A DNA stretch of 64,000 nt from Massospora cicadina (Eukaryota > Entomophthoromycota > Entomophthoromycetes > Entomophthorales > Entomophthoraceae): contig JAKSZP010008050.1 in NCBI GenBank assembly GCA_022478985.1, positions 95,275 through 159,274 on the forward strand, in the 5' to 3' direction. The notes beneath the pieces were generated by a model. The model saw nothing but the letters and a program-made list of their open reading frames with translations, was not told the origin of the DNA and did no database searches. A program made the translations under genes and the position numbers. Shown here in pieces: positions 30,142-41,346 of this stretch (positions are counted from its first letter, which is position 1; each line of letters starts with the position of its first letter).

Positions 30142-31000
30142 AAATTGATATATTGTTATGGCTGAGCAGTTTGATATTTGGTTGATTTAATAATTTCATT
30201 GGTTTTGCCAAGCAGTTCATGGTCATTTGGCTAATTGATAATTTTTTCATTTTAATAAGTAGTATGTAATTGCTTGATTCAATAGTTTGAAGTTTTTTCC
30301 AAGTAGCTGGTTGTTTTAGGTTGATCCAATAGGTACAATTGGTTTTGGGCAAGAGATTAGTAGTTTTTAGCTGATTTAATAGGCTTTATTACACCTAAAC
30401 CTATTTTTTTTAGTACTAGATGGTCCCAACCCAACACCTAAACCTATTTATGGTCTTCTATTAATATATATAAACTAATATAATATTATTTTTTTCTTGC
30501 ATTATACCCAAAAACAATGCTGGGTAAAATAAACTATTAATGAGATATAAAATCTAATATGGACATTTCAAATCATTTGTTTAGTAAACCTGAGCAATGC
30601 CAGGTAACACCACTATTATTTGGTTGATTTAATAGTTTCAGCTGGTTTATACTATGGCTGAGTGGGTGGTAGTTTTTAGTCAATATGATAGGACAATTAG
30701 TTTTGGCTGAGTTATTGATGAAATTTAGTTAAATCAATAAGTTCAATAAGTTTGGTGAATGATTGGTAAAATTTGGGTAAATCAATAAGTTCAATAAGTT
30801 TGGCTGAGTGGTTGGCAATAAACTATAAGCTAAAGTTTTAAGATGATTAAGATCATCTGATAATCTATAAACATTATAGCAAAGCACAGTATTTAGATGT
30901 TAGTAAAAATAAAATTTTAGGAAAAAAGCACAATTCCAAAAGTAACTGAATGTTATTAATTTGCAACAAGATTAATGCACATGTTATCTAGTGTATAAAA
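30142..31000 (-). repeat. Repeat element E, copy 2, with 47-bp degenerate units
   Basis: At least eight loosely conserved units of about 46-49 bp follow a pattern such as TGGCTGAGTGGTTGG, GGTTGATTTAATAG, TTCAATTGGTTT. In reverse complement they match 21600-21830, and 30850-30910 matches 21945-21990. A1 inserted at or near one edge of this copy (9589/30137). A 27-bp micro-insertion splits one unit at 30407. Confidence 0.6.
30407..30433 (-). mobile_element. Micro-insertion with CTAGTACTAA tail, copy 3 (27 bp)
   Basis: The insert reads, on the minus strand, TGGGTTGGGACC, then ATCTAGTACTAAAAA. It is flanked by a perfect 16-bp direct repeat ACACCTAAACCTATTT at 30391-30406 and 30434-30449. One copy of that repeat fits the surrounding E array. 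Confidence 0.85.
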
Positions 31001-33239
31001 TTATTAGAGCACTCCATTTAATCATTTTGCATGTATATCTTTTAATAAACTTTATCATACATCAATTCCATAAAATGTCAATAGATTAAGAAATCAAAAG
31101 ATTTGATTGTTACAATCCTATATTTCTTTTGGGAAATTTCTAAATAAACTTTATAGAGTGTTTAATTTTAAAAAAAATTTGAACTTTATTCAAGCTCTCA
31201 GCCTAACATTGATACTGGAATTGCTTAAGCTCTCACACCTTAATCATCTAATTGTTTTTAAGCTCCAACTTACTATATATTCTGGGGAAGTAATTCTATT
31301 GTGCTCAGTTTAATATTTTACATCATCCTCACTTATTCAAATAAACTATCTAGTTAGTATCCTTTTGTTTATATAATTTTAATTAATTAATTTGTTTATT
31401 TGAAATTATATACTTTTTAGTTTTATTTATAAAAGTGGCAGATAACTACCTGAAAATTCCTTAGCACCAATTTCTGGTAGTCAATGATCTTCCAAAGAAA
31501 TTCACGCTCTATGAGCTACTATAGGTGACAGGAGGCTATTTTAGGCTTATGTGCCACCACACCTCAAGCTGTTATTTGATACTAACTGGGATACTATCAT
31601 AGTATGCTCCACGAACCTTTAAAGGGTGACTAGAGGTTGGGCTAGCCAATGTACCACTGCACCACAATTTGATCATATGTTAGTCCTCATTGAGGTGCTG
31701 CTGAGTGGACACCTTGGGTTATTTCACTAATGGTGACCAGAGGCCAGTTGGAGAAAAGGTTGCTCACATAAGCCTCATCCATTTGGGCATGTGACCTTGC
31801 AACAACTATATAGGGTTCTCTGGGTTTGACATTTACCTATTTTGTCAATTAATCATGGTAAATATCTTTCAGTATAGGTTTGTAACTTGTCAAAGTAGAA
31901 ATCAGGTCCTTGGGTTAATATGATTTCTATATTATTCCAAACTTATACTTGCCTCATTAGGCTGTGGTTACCAGTCCATATGATTTATGAGCAGTATTGT
32001 ACCAAAAACCTAACCTTATTACCTTTTCCATTGTTTCTGTTTTCCTTTGATAGTATAGGAAGAGGTGGGGAGTTTGTTTTTTAGACTGCTAGTGGTTGAG
32101 GCCTCTCATGCCTGCCAGGAGATTTTTAAGGAAATGTTAACACTTTCTGGGATCACTAGACTTCTGATTGGCTCTATTCTTATTTCACAGCAAAAGGTAA
32201 TCAATCACATATGAGCTATAAGCTACACCCACACTTGAGGGGCTCCCAAGGGCTCTCTATAGCAAGAGGTATTGTAACAAACCATTTTTTGTGTATTAAT
32301 TACTCATAACATTGAGCAATTAGTTAAATATAATGATTTCATTGATTGCAATCAGATAATTTTTTAGGAAATTTCAGATATAATTGGAAGAAACAAATTT
32401 AAGCTATAGATATTATCTAGGATTTTGTCTGTTATTGGTTCTGGGATCAACTAGGCTTCCAGCCTAGATTATCTAGATTCTGTCTCTCCAGTTTCTTTGT
32501 ATGTTAGAAAGAATTTCCTTTGCGCTCAAGTTAAAATCCTATTCCTGTCAGCAAAGCTTGCTGATAAAAGGCGTCTAATATGAAATTCATATTGAATGAC
32601 TACTTTAAGAGTATTCCAAAAACTGTTGGCACAGCCACCCCAATGATATTGATAAAGATAAAAAGAGGAAGTGCAAATAGATAATCAAATACATCAAAAG
32701 GTAAAACTTTAACCAAAAAGGATATTCACAAACTACCAACCATTAAAAAATATTAGTTTTTCTTAGGAAGTTTTTTTAGAAAATAAGAAAATTAAAAATG
32801 GAGTGATAGCAGAACCCATTGGGGACTGCTGCCTTATAAATGTGAAGGGGAATAAAGGGGTGTGCTTACTGGTCAACCAATCCCCAATACAGAGGGAGAT
32901 CCAAGGATCAAACACACCATCAAGATATTAATAAAATTGAATCTGTGGTGTACTGGCAGTTCGGATCACTTTTTATTTAGATTATAATCAAATATTTTAC
33001 TCATTTTTGCTGCCTAGTCGCGGTCTTACAGACAAATGGGCCATTCCACAGGGCGCTCATACAGCCAGGGAAAGTAAAGTTGATCCCAATATGAATTAAA
33101 TGAATTTAAGATGCCCAAACTTGTTGGGGCAGGCTTACCATACTGTCAACTAAGTTGGAAGGAAGTAAATGGCTATCAATCATGAATTTTCATTAATGAA
33201 TTTGTTTGCATTTAATTCTTGCCTCTGACCCTTAATGAG
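31001..33239. other. AT-rich stretch without recognised genes
   Basis: Nothing can be named. Around 31450-32280 the forward strand has runs that look weakly coding (for example ASHACQEIFKEMLTL near 32108) but with many stops and no family match. It may be an old element or non-coding sequence. Confidence 0.4.
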
Positions 33240-34700
33240 TCTTGAAACCTGTCTTTGTTGGATAGGAAATTATGGGGGCGGGTGAAAAACAACCTGCTGA
33301 CGGGGACCTCTGGCCTCCACCACCTCCCTGGACAGCCCCTTGATCCTGCCATTAATTCCTTGGTGATAGAAAGATCAAAATGGGAGCAACCTTAAGGGAA
33401 TAGGAAGTGACCCACCGCTCACGCACCACATGGGCTAAATTACCCTTAATGATGAGGGGGAAAGCACCTTCTTAGGCTTTTATTAATTCTATGTAGAAAC
33501 TTCTCCCAGTTCAGGTGTAGGTGTTGCTCCTCAGGACTTACATTATCATTTGCTCTTTGAATTAGAGGAGCTCCTCCACCATTTACTTGGACCAGCGCAT
33601 AGCTCTTATGCGCCTTTGGGAGCTTGATGTCCAGAATGGATACAATGCTTAGGAGAGAACGAGTAGCTTTGAGGTAGGATGTTTGGTATTAATCCACCAA
33701 CTCTTTTCAGTTGGCGCAATCCCTGGCACTTAATCATCTTCTATCAGATTAAAAAAAACCCTTCCAAGCAACCAGGCACTTAACTGAGAGGCGGTAACTT
33801 TGAGAAGCCATTATGGTTTCCATCTTAGCCTCCTGGGAGACCTCTACCAATATTAGCTCTGGTGGATGTTGGGTTACCCTTAAACAGGGAAAGCGGAGAT
33901 TCATAGGATATGTTGAGCTGCTCCCCGTGGGGGAAACATCAGGCAAAAGACCCATTACCCAGGTTTTATACCAGATGGGGCCCTGAAAGCTTACTATAAG
34001 CTTCCTTGAGGGACTCTCAGCTGCAAGTAGTGGGTAAATAACATAACTAAGGTGCCCTCCTTTGACTCAGGAGAAAGAAGATAATTAAAATCTGCTGAAT
34101 TCTTTTAGTAAGTTATGTCTTAGTTGAGTGATCCTGCATCAGTTTTGGGTGTCCCAGACTTTATGCAGGCGTTATTGAGTGGCAGCACCTATAAGTGGAG
34201 ATTAGGGAAACTTAGAAATAGGGGTTATATCCTAAAGTCGCCTCATAAGAAAAAACTGTTGGAAGAGTTTGCACATTGTTATAAGCTAACTATTATAAGG
34301 GGTGATTAGCTGCTCAAGTGCCCTAAGCAGCGGTGGCATAGCAGCAAAAATAATGCTCTGGGATCTGGTTGAACCTTGTCATTGACCCAATATAATGTGG
34401 ATGATATACCATAGACCAGTATGGATTAATCTTCAGCATGATTATCAAAGCACTCCAGAGATGGGCTGTAAACTGGGGCCCCGTTCAATCAACACTTCTA
34501 GGATAGGCTGAACATAGAAAACACATGACTGATGAAGAGCTTAGATGTCTCTTCCAAAGAGATTTCTGAAGAACATTGTAAGTCCTGGGGAGCAAACCCT
34601 CCGCCTGAACATGAAGAAGTTTCCCCACAGAAATAAAAGGGCCTAAGAAGGCTGATGTCCCCTCATCACCAAGGGTGATCTGGCCCATGTGGTAAGTGAG
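33240..34700 (-). pseudogene. Degraded chromodomain-type pol, element F
   Basis: At 34500-34390 the minus strand reads GPQFTAHLWSALIIMLKINP and then YHPHYIGSMTRFNQ, the integrase core after its second aspartate. The glutamate of the T-E-R motif is replaced (MTR). Near 33870-33755 the phrase MASQSYRLSVKCLVAWKGF is the first half of a chromodomain like that of C. The upstream frame 34688-34485 (ITLGDEGTSAFLGPFISVGK) resembles the integrase zinc domain region only weakly. No LTRs were found. Confidence 0.6.
33290..33346. repeat. Inverted repeat, left arm
   Basis: About 57 bases match, in reverse complement, 34765-34823 with few differences; shared words are AGGTGGTGGAGGC, AGAGGTCCCC and CAGCAGGT. 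Confidence 0.7.
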
Positions 34701-34764
34701 AGGTGGGTTACTGACTATTACTTTAAGGATTCTCTGCTTTTTATTATTATCAAGTTGTTTGTAA

Positions 34765-34823
34765 GGATGATCAAGGGGCTGTGCGGGAGGTGGTGGAGGC
34801 TAGAGGTCCCCACCAGCAGGTAG
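34765..34823. repeat. Inverted repeat, right arm
   Basis: This is the partner of 33290-33346, 1.4 kb away. Both arms can be read as a similar peptide (REVVEARGP-QQVV) in opposite directions, so they may be fragments of two opposed copies of one element. Confidence 0.7.
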
Positions 34824-35342
34824 TTTGTCTTCCCCTCAGCATCCCGTTACCCATGAACAGGGTTTGAGTTTCCTCAGGGTCTGAGTTAAAAAAAAACATG
34901 AACAAATCAATTTTTTTGAATTATGAACAAGAGCCATTTTCCCTCCTTTCATCTTAGGAGATGGAAAAGTAAGCCTACCACAATAGATTTGGGCATATTA
35001 AACCCATTTGATTTTAAAGTGGAATCATCCCTACTTTCCCTGGCTATTGGCGCGCCCCATGGAACAGCCACTTTTCCTGCATGGCCACATTTAGGCCAAA
35101 AAAATTTGGTGACCTTTTTAAAAGTGATATGAATGGAAAGCGAGGTGATCTGCCTGCCCCCTTAAAGTCAATTTTTAAGGTTCTAATTGTGTGTAAAATC
35201 TCAGATCTCTCAAATTTGGGGATTGGTGCCCCAAAAACACCCTCTCATTACCCATCACTTTTATAATGCAGGAGTCCCCAACTGGTTCTACTGTCAAACC
35301 ATCTTACTTCACGCATTTATCTATATAATAAAATCTTAATTA
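34824..35342. other. Unassigned stretch before A3
   Basis: Two forward frames (34923-35132 and 35081-35266) are open but match nothing I know. The right end carries ACAAT, the left target duplication of A3. Confidence 0.4.
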
Positions 35343-35347
35343 ACAAT

Positions 35348-35905
35348 TGTTGTAATTTTGGATGGAATTGCTAAGATCCGTCAGGCTATTAGCACAGGTC
35401 AAGCCCTCTGAGCAACGGACAGACAATGTGGAGATCATCAGTCCTTCAGACGCACTTGAAAATATATCAAAAATAGGAGCAATTGCCCCAACCAGTTCTT
35501 TTATTTATTATTTTTTATAAATAAAGCGTCTTTGCTGTCCCGTCTTGTTTGCACTAAAAAACCTACCTCTCTTAATCGCCATTTCGCTTATATACATCAG
35601 CTTTAGGCAATACTATTTCTCATTGCTTGGGTTATTCTATTCCACCAATATTCATTAAATTTGGCTCATTATTCTTTATCCGCTGTCACCTTATTTGTAG
35701 GCGATTTTCTTCATATTTTTCGAATATCAACATCGCCTTATCACCTTATATAGAGGCGATCCAATAAACTCATATATTTAATAAGACCGTTATATCCCAA
35801 TATCGCCTCATCTCAAGGCACTCAAATATTCATAACTGATACATTGTTGGCGGATTCCGCCTGGCTGTCCCAAGATTATCATCCAGTCAAATCAAAATTG
35901 TGACA
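35348..35905 (-). repeat. A3 3' LTR
   Basis: It is TGTTG to TGACA on the plus strand. A TATA-like CTATATAAGG (minus strand, about 35752-35743) is flanked by GGCGAT motifs; five exact copies (either strand) lie at 35575, 35700, 35732, 35755 and 35802. Confidence 0.9.
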
Positions 35906-35931
35906 TTACCCCCTCCTTGACTGGATGATAA
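35876..35931 (-). other. A3 polypurine tract enclosed by 14-bp inverted repeat
   Basis: TTATCATCCAGTCA (35876-35889, in U3) pairs perfectly with TGACTGGATGATAA (35918-35931, internal). The tract AAGGAGGGGGTAA (minus strand) is inside. The arm sequence equals that of A2 and differs from A1 at two compensated pairs. Confidence 0.85.
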
Positions 35932-37020
35932 GATCCTAATGTTTGTGAGGTCTGAGGATTTTTGCATGTACTCAGTTAATGATCTGACCACTTGTAGGAT
36001 CCTTATAGTATACACATCAACTCCAGTCTTCTCTATTACTTCAAATGGGCCAATCCAGATACTAGCCAGCTTATGCTTCTGCCCAAATCCATGCTGATTG
36101 TGAAAGAGAACCATATCGCCTTCCTTGAATGGAACCAACCCACTATGATGTACCTGATCAGCAGCCTGATTCCTAATCTCCATAGCCAAGCTGAAGGAAT
36201 ATGCTTCAGTTTGTAGCTTGTTAAGAATGTTCGCGAGATTAGTCAAATAGCGGTGGGGTTCTAGTCCGCCAGTGTCTTCTACACACACATAAAGCAGTGC
36301 CATAAGAGCCAGGTGTCAGCCATATAGCAATTGGAAGGGGCTCTTCCCAGTGGTGGAATGGTAACTAATGTTATAAGCAAACACGATGGTGGAAAGAAGA
36401 GAGCTCCAATCAGAAGGGCAATCCGTTACTAATTTTTGGAGTATGTTCACCAGAGTCCCATTCAATTGTTTGACCATTCCATTGGACTCGGGGTGGTATG
36501 GGGTCATCAGAGCTCTGCAGATTCCTAAAAGCTCGTTCAGCTTGGGAAGGATGTGCGAGATGAAGTTAGTGCCATTATCAGTGAGAATAAACTGAGGGCA
36601 ACCATGCCGCTGAATAATGCATTCTAACACAAATTTAGTCAACATCATTGCCCCTAGATCTCATATTAACCTTGCTTCAACCCATCAGGTCAAGTGGTCA
36701 ATAGCCACTAGAATGAACTTACAACGGTTGGCTCCTGTTGGTAAGGGGCCAACGACATTGAGGGAGACAGTATGCCAAGCAAAATGTGGTTTCACTAGCT
36801 GATATGACATCGTACGGTGGAATGGTTTTTCAAATTGGCACTGATGGCAACAGGAAATAGTTTTGAGCACATCAAAACTCATACTTTCCCAATAGTATCT
36901 TGGGCGTAACAACTCCATAGTCTTATACATGCCACCATACCCAACTGCCCTGTGAGCGCTCATAATGATTTCTGGCTGTTCAGAGGGCCGCAGGAAATTC
37001 ACCGTAGTATTGCTGATTCA
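35906..37020 (-). pseudogene. A3 integrase
   Basis: The zinc domain reads SAHRAVGYGGMYKTMELLR and CCHQCQFEKPFHR, with the second histidine changed to tyrosine. The core has FILVAIDHLT, FILTDNGTNFISHILPK and HPESNGMVKQLNGTLVN, where lysine stands for the catalytic glutamate. The C-terminal frame (36303-35887) has GDMVLFHNQHGFGQKHKLAS and WIGPFEVIEKTGVDVYTI, the GPF domain. Stops separate the three frames. Confidence 0.9.
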
Positions 37021-37800
37021 CCTTTACAGTTCCCCATTCCGTTGGAAGGTATTCATGCACAATTCATTTAACACTTTGATTACTTGGGGAAGTTCGTCAT
37101 CATATTTTCCGCTGAGCATCTTATCATACATCACGTTGCTGAGGTCCACCGTCACCGCAATAGTCAGTAACTGGGATAAACAGTCAGCATTCTGATGCTT
37201 CGCTCCCGGCCAATGGAGAATCTCAAAATCATAAGCCTGTAACTTGAGAGCCCATTGAGCCAACTGTCCTTCTGGTTCTTTGAGATTCTGCAACCAGCGT
37301 AATGACATGTGGTCAGCTACAACTTTGAACTTTACCCCATGTAGATAGACTCTGAATTGTTTATATGTGTAGATTACTGCTAAGCACTCTCACTCAGTCA
37401 CAGCATAGTTACGCTAATGACAGTTTAAAGTACGACTACAGAATGCAACAGGATGTTCTTCTCCCTCATCATCTTTCTGAGAAAGTACTTCCCCAACAGT
37501 GGAAAGTGTGCATCTGTCTGAACAATAAACTCCTGGTCAAAGTTTAAATTGCAACACCGGTGTGCTGCTCAGCACTGACGGAGTGGATCAAAAGTGGATT
37601 GACGACGTTTCATCCACTTGAACACAGCATCTTTTTTCAACAACTCAAATAGCAGTCCCCCAATACAGCTAAAGTTAGGGATGAAGCGTCAGTAGTAACT
37701 GACCATCCCCAGAAATACAAATATGTCATGCTTACTATTAGGCGTAGCCATCTTGCTGATGGCCTCCACCTTAGCCAGTTGTGGCTGCAGCCCAGTTGAG
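37021..37800 (-). pseudogene. A3 RT connection and RNase H
   Basis: The frame 37308-37024 reads MSLRWLQNLKEPEGQLAQWA and FEILHWPGAKHQNADCLSQL, the end of RNase H with its last aspartate. The first half, near 37560-37320, is broken; ER-NYAVTE-ECLAVIYTY-type phrases are readable in other frames. Confidence 0.8.
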
Positions 37801-37801
37801 T

Positions 37802-38640
37802 CTACCACAAAACCCAGGTATTCAAGCTGATCTTTAAAAAAGTTACACTTCCGAGATTTAATTTTAATGTTAGCCTCAGCCAGCCAGCGGAATACTGCTT
37901 CAAGATGGTCAAGGTGCTCGAAAAGGTCCGAGAGAAAACATTAATATTATTGAGGTATAATAGGATGCATGAAAGTTTCAGGTCGCCAAGAATAGTGTCT
38001 ATGGCTCGCTGAAAAGTAGCAGGAGTGTTACACAGTCCTTGAGGCATCCTTGTTGGTTGAAAAAGGCCTTTATAGGTGATTATAGCGCATTTTTCCTGTT
38101 CTGCCAAGGGTAACTTGATTTGCCAGTAGCCTGATATTAAGTCCATTGTAGAAAAGTAGCGGGTACCCCCTTTTCGGTCCAGGGCATCATCAATTCTTAG
38201 AAAGGGGTACAAATCCTTTTTTGTAATACTGTTGAGCTTCCAATAGTCTATTACTACCCAGTTGGTGCCATCCTTCTTTTTTACTATCAGAACAGGCGAA
38301 GCCCATGGGCCCTTGGATGGCTCAAGCATCCCTTGTTGTAATAACTTGTCAAGTTCTTCAGTAACCACATCTTCCGCTGCCTGAGAGCAGCGGATCAGCT
38401 GAGACCTTATTGGAGGATGATCACCGGTGTCCAATTGATGGACCATCCCCCAAGCACACCCTAAATAGTGATCATCAACAGCAAGAATCCCCTTGTATTT
38501 CTGAAATAAAGCCATTGCTTGATCTTTTTGTTCATCCGTTAATCCTGTTAAATTACTCCGCGGTACCACCATTAGTACATTGATCAATGGTTTGAGCGGT
38601 AGTCCAAATTCATCCAATGATCCAAAATCATGAACCTAAC
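37802..38640 (-). pseudogene. A3 reverse transcriptase
   Basis: The 271-codon frame holds VIDYWKLNSITKKDLYP, YFSTMDLISGYWQIKLP, MPQGLCNTPATFQRAID and CILLYLNNINVFSRTF. The catalytic box is YLNN (37957-37946): both aspartates are asparagine, as G to A changes would give. The enzyme could not work as it stands. Confidence 0.92.
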
Positions 38641-39420
38641 GGACCTCATCTATGGGAATCAGATGTAGATACGCTATAGTTTGGTGGTGGAGGATTTTCA
38701 TTGGTTTGCTCTGCAGGTTTGCTAACAAAACCTTTATCTCCTCATGTCCTTGAAGTATAATTCCTGGAGCCACATGCGGCTCAACCTGGTTTTGATGGTA
38801 GAGCCCAATAACTTCCCAATATAACCCACTCGGCACTTCTACCTCTATCTCAGTATTCATGAAGACTTGGTGGCCGGAAGTGATGGATATGGGCCCTGCC
38901 ACTCAAAGAGGTATTCCTTGATATTCATAGATCTGCTGAAGAAGGGCCCAAGTTTTGCGCTTCAGTTGATGGTAGCGAACAGGCCATACCCCATCACTAT
39001 AGGTGAGATTGATATGACTTGTATGCACCGGATCCTTTGATACTCCTCTAGTAGTAAAGAAAATTGGGATCCGCTGACCTGGGATGTCAAGGGTCTCCTC
39101 CATCATATCAACAATAGCCCCAAAATGATGCAGGAAATTGGTCCCATTTAATATGCATAGTGTTCATTTAGTAACACAATCACTGGAGCCACAACAACAA
39201 TGGACCCAAAGTGCAGAGGCAGCGCACTATAAGCTCCCTCAGAGACAGTGCTTACAGCTCCAGCAGTTTTGTAAACCATGTGATGGTCCACATCAGGAAA
39301 CAACGTTAATTTTTGCATTAACTTAGTAAAAAATATGTTAACTGGAGCACCAGTATTTATTATAGCACGAACTTTATTTTTTGCTACAAAATATCACAGT
39401 ATGTACACTCAGAATAAGAA
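38641..39420 (-). pseudogene. A3 aspartic protease and linker
   Basis: The active site near 39360-39335 reads AIINTGAPVNIF, so the aspartate is asparagine. Following frames (39106-38903 and 38902-38636) give IPGQRIPIFFTTRGVSKDP and the linker with EIKVLLANLQSKPMKI. These match A1 in order. Confidence 0.85.
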
Positions 39421-39459
39421 GAATATTGACTGTTTAATATGTGAACATTTATGGGCTCT

Positions 39460-39990
39460 CTTTTCCCAAGTTAATTCTTAATTCCCTCTCCGACATGGGG
39501 GTATTCTCTGACAATGGTATCTACGGGAAGGGCGACGTTCACTCCTTTCAGAGTTGGCGCATCTGTGGCAGGATCAAGTTGGTCTGAGGACACTTGATCA
39601 AGCATTTGACAGGCGTAGGGCTTCGGTTGTTCAAGGAACTCTTGGTCTGCCACCGCCTTAGCTTGAGCTCAGGTTACTATGTTTACTCCTCCAACCAGCT
39701 GTTGGTATAAAATTCCGTCATTATACTGAGGAACTTTCGCAGGGTATACTTCTATTGATTTGGGGATGTGTTGAGTGGATATCGCGGAGGTAGAGGGTCC
39801 CATCTCTACTCTGCTCCATCTTTTCCCTGGTAGTATTGGTCTATTATGTACATAGATTACGCAGCAATTGTGGCAGAATTTTGCCAAATGACAAGGGCGA
39901 CTGCATTTGTAGCAGTTAACCCCATAAGAACCACGTCCTGGGTTATCATAAGCGGGTCCAGACAAAAGGGTTGGGGTCATTTGGTATACC
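39460..39990 (-). pseudogene. A3 gag zinc knuckle region
   Basis: The frame 39980-39669 contains VNCYKCSRPCHLAKFC, a full C-x2-C-x4-H-x4-C nucleic-acid binding knuckle. The next frame (39653-39471) leads to the protease. Confidence 0.85.
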
Positions 39991-40372
39991 CAGTTCCAGG
40001 TCAGTAAGCTGATTGTTGACAGTTGGCATAATTGGGTCCAGGTTGATAACTAGGTTGCTGGCGGTTGTCATGGCTAGCCCATTGATGCTGATCATACTGT
40101 TGATTATAATTCGGCTGAGGATGAGGCGCAAAGTTATAGTAAGGCTGAGGATTATTAAATGAAGCTGGAGGCAGCCGATAGTATTCTCTGGAATAAGAGG
40201 GTGCTGGGGCAGCGGTAGTCTTATGATCTGAATTTGGCGGCGAAAAGTTAGGGGATACCTGATGTAGAAACTGTACAATTTTAAGCAGAGGTACACCATC
40301 ATCCAGAAGTGGCAAAATAGCATTAGAAAGTTCACAATATGGCTTCACTGTGGTGGACATGGCAATGCACAC
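39991..40372 (-). pseudogene. A3 gag linker rich in Q, N, Y and P
   Basis: Between capsid and knuckle, the frame 40372-40001 is strongly biased: it includes NPQPYYNFAPHPQPNYNQQY and HDNRQQPSYQPGPNYANCQQ. The composition is that of an intrinsically disordered, prion-like linker. Confidence 0.75.
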
Positions 40373-40399
40373 ATCAGCTTCTGCTAAGTACCTGGCTCC

Positions 40400-41280
40400 A
40401 ATCAGTACATGGGCTTCTGTTGTGAATCAATCAGCGAACTTGATGAGAGTCTCATTTTGATGGAACCCAATTGTTAAAAAATCCACTTTCTGTTGTGACA
40501 TTTTTGAGTTCCCCCCAAACAAGTGGAGTACTGTGTCCTTTACATCCTTATAGGAGATGGAACTACTGGGGAGGTAACAGGTGACCTGATTGGCACTTCC
40601 TACGTCCAGGGCAGATATTAGCAACATAGCCTTCCATTTATCGGAGGCTCCTTCCATGGCAAACTCAAATCATTTAAAGAACCCATGGATGTTCCCATTG
40701 CGGTCAAATGGGGGTACCTTTTTGATATTAATTTCCTCCTTTTGTTCATGGTTGTTAGGTCCGCACTGAGGAATGGAACGAGACCCAAAAGTGGATTCTC
40801 AATGAGGAGCAGGATTAGCGGAAGTGGGGATATTTGTTGCTTTGAGGGGTAGCATGACCATTGGTTGTAGGTGGTACAGCCATTATTGGAGGTAAGTGGT
40901 GTTCTGACTCATATGAATATCCGGTGCTATTATCTTGAGGGTCATAGCTATTACCAGCGCTGTTTTCTCCTACATAGGATGCTTCTTCTTGATAGTCATC
41001 TTCCTCCCAGTGCGACAACTGAGAAGGAGTAGAGAATTTTTATTCTGCATATTGCAACCACTTTGTGGTATCATTTAGTCATTCAGTAAGTCTTTCGTTT
41101 TGTTGTCCCAAGATTCTTATTTGACTAAATGTACTATCAAGTTGATGCATGACCGCGTTACATTCTTGAAGGAGTTCAGCTTGGTTTTTGAGTACCGCGT
41201 CCAAGGTAACTTTGATTTCTCATATAAAGCTGATATGGGGTTTTGGGAGGACTCCCCAATGACATGACTTGGGTAAGGCA
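40400..41280 (-). pseudogene. A3 gag N-terminal and capsid part
   Basis: A likely start is the ATG near 41282, followed by a heptad-like stretch (CNAVMHQLDSTFSQIRILGQ). An acidic, tyrosine-rich section (41018-40815, SHWEEDDYQEEASYVGENSA) follows, then capsid (40657-40427, LLISALDVGSANQVTCYLPS). In-frame stops separate these parts. Confidence 0.75.
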
Positions 41281-41328
41281 TGATTGGTGACTGGAGTTTT
41301 AGAGTGTTGGGTGGTTGATCAATGGGCC

Positions 41329-41345
41329 CCCTGTAGTGAGCACCA
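41329..41345 (-). promoter_or_regulatory. A3 primer-binding site
   Basis: On the minus strand TGGTGCTCACTACAGGG follows the 5' LTR after one base, unchanged from A2. Confidence 0.85.
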
Positions 41346-41346
41346 C

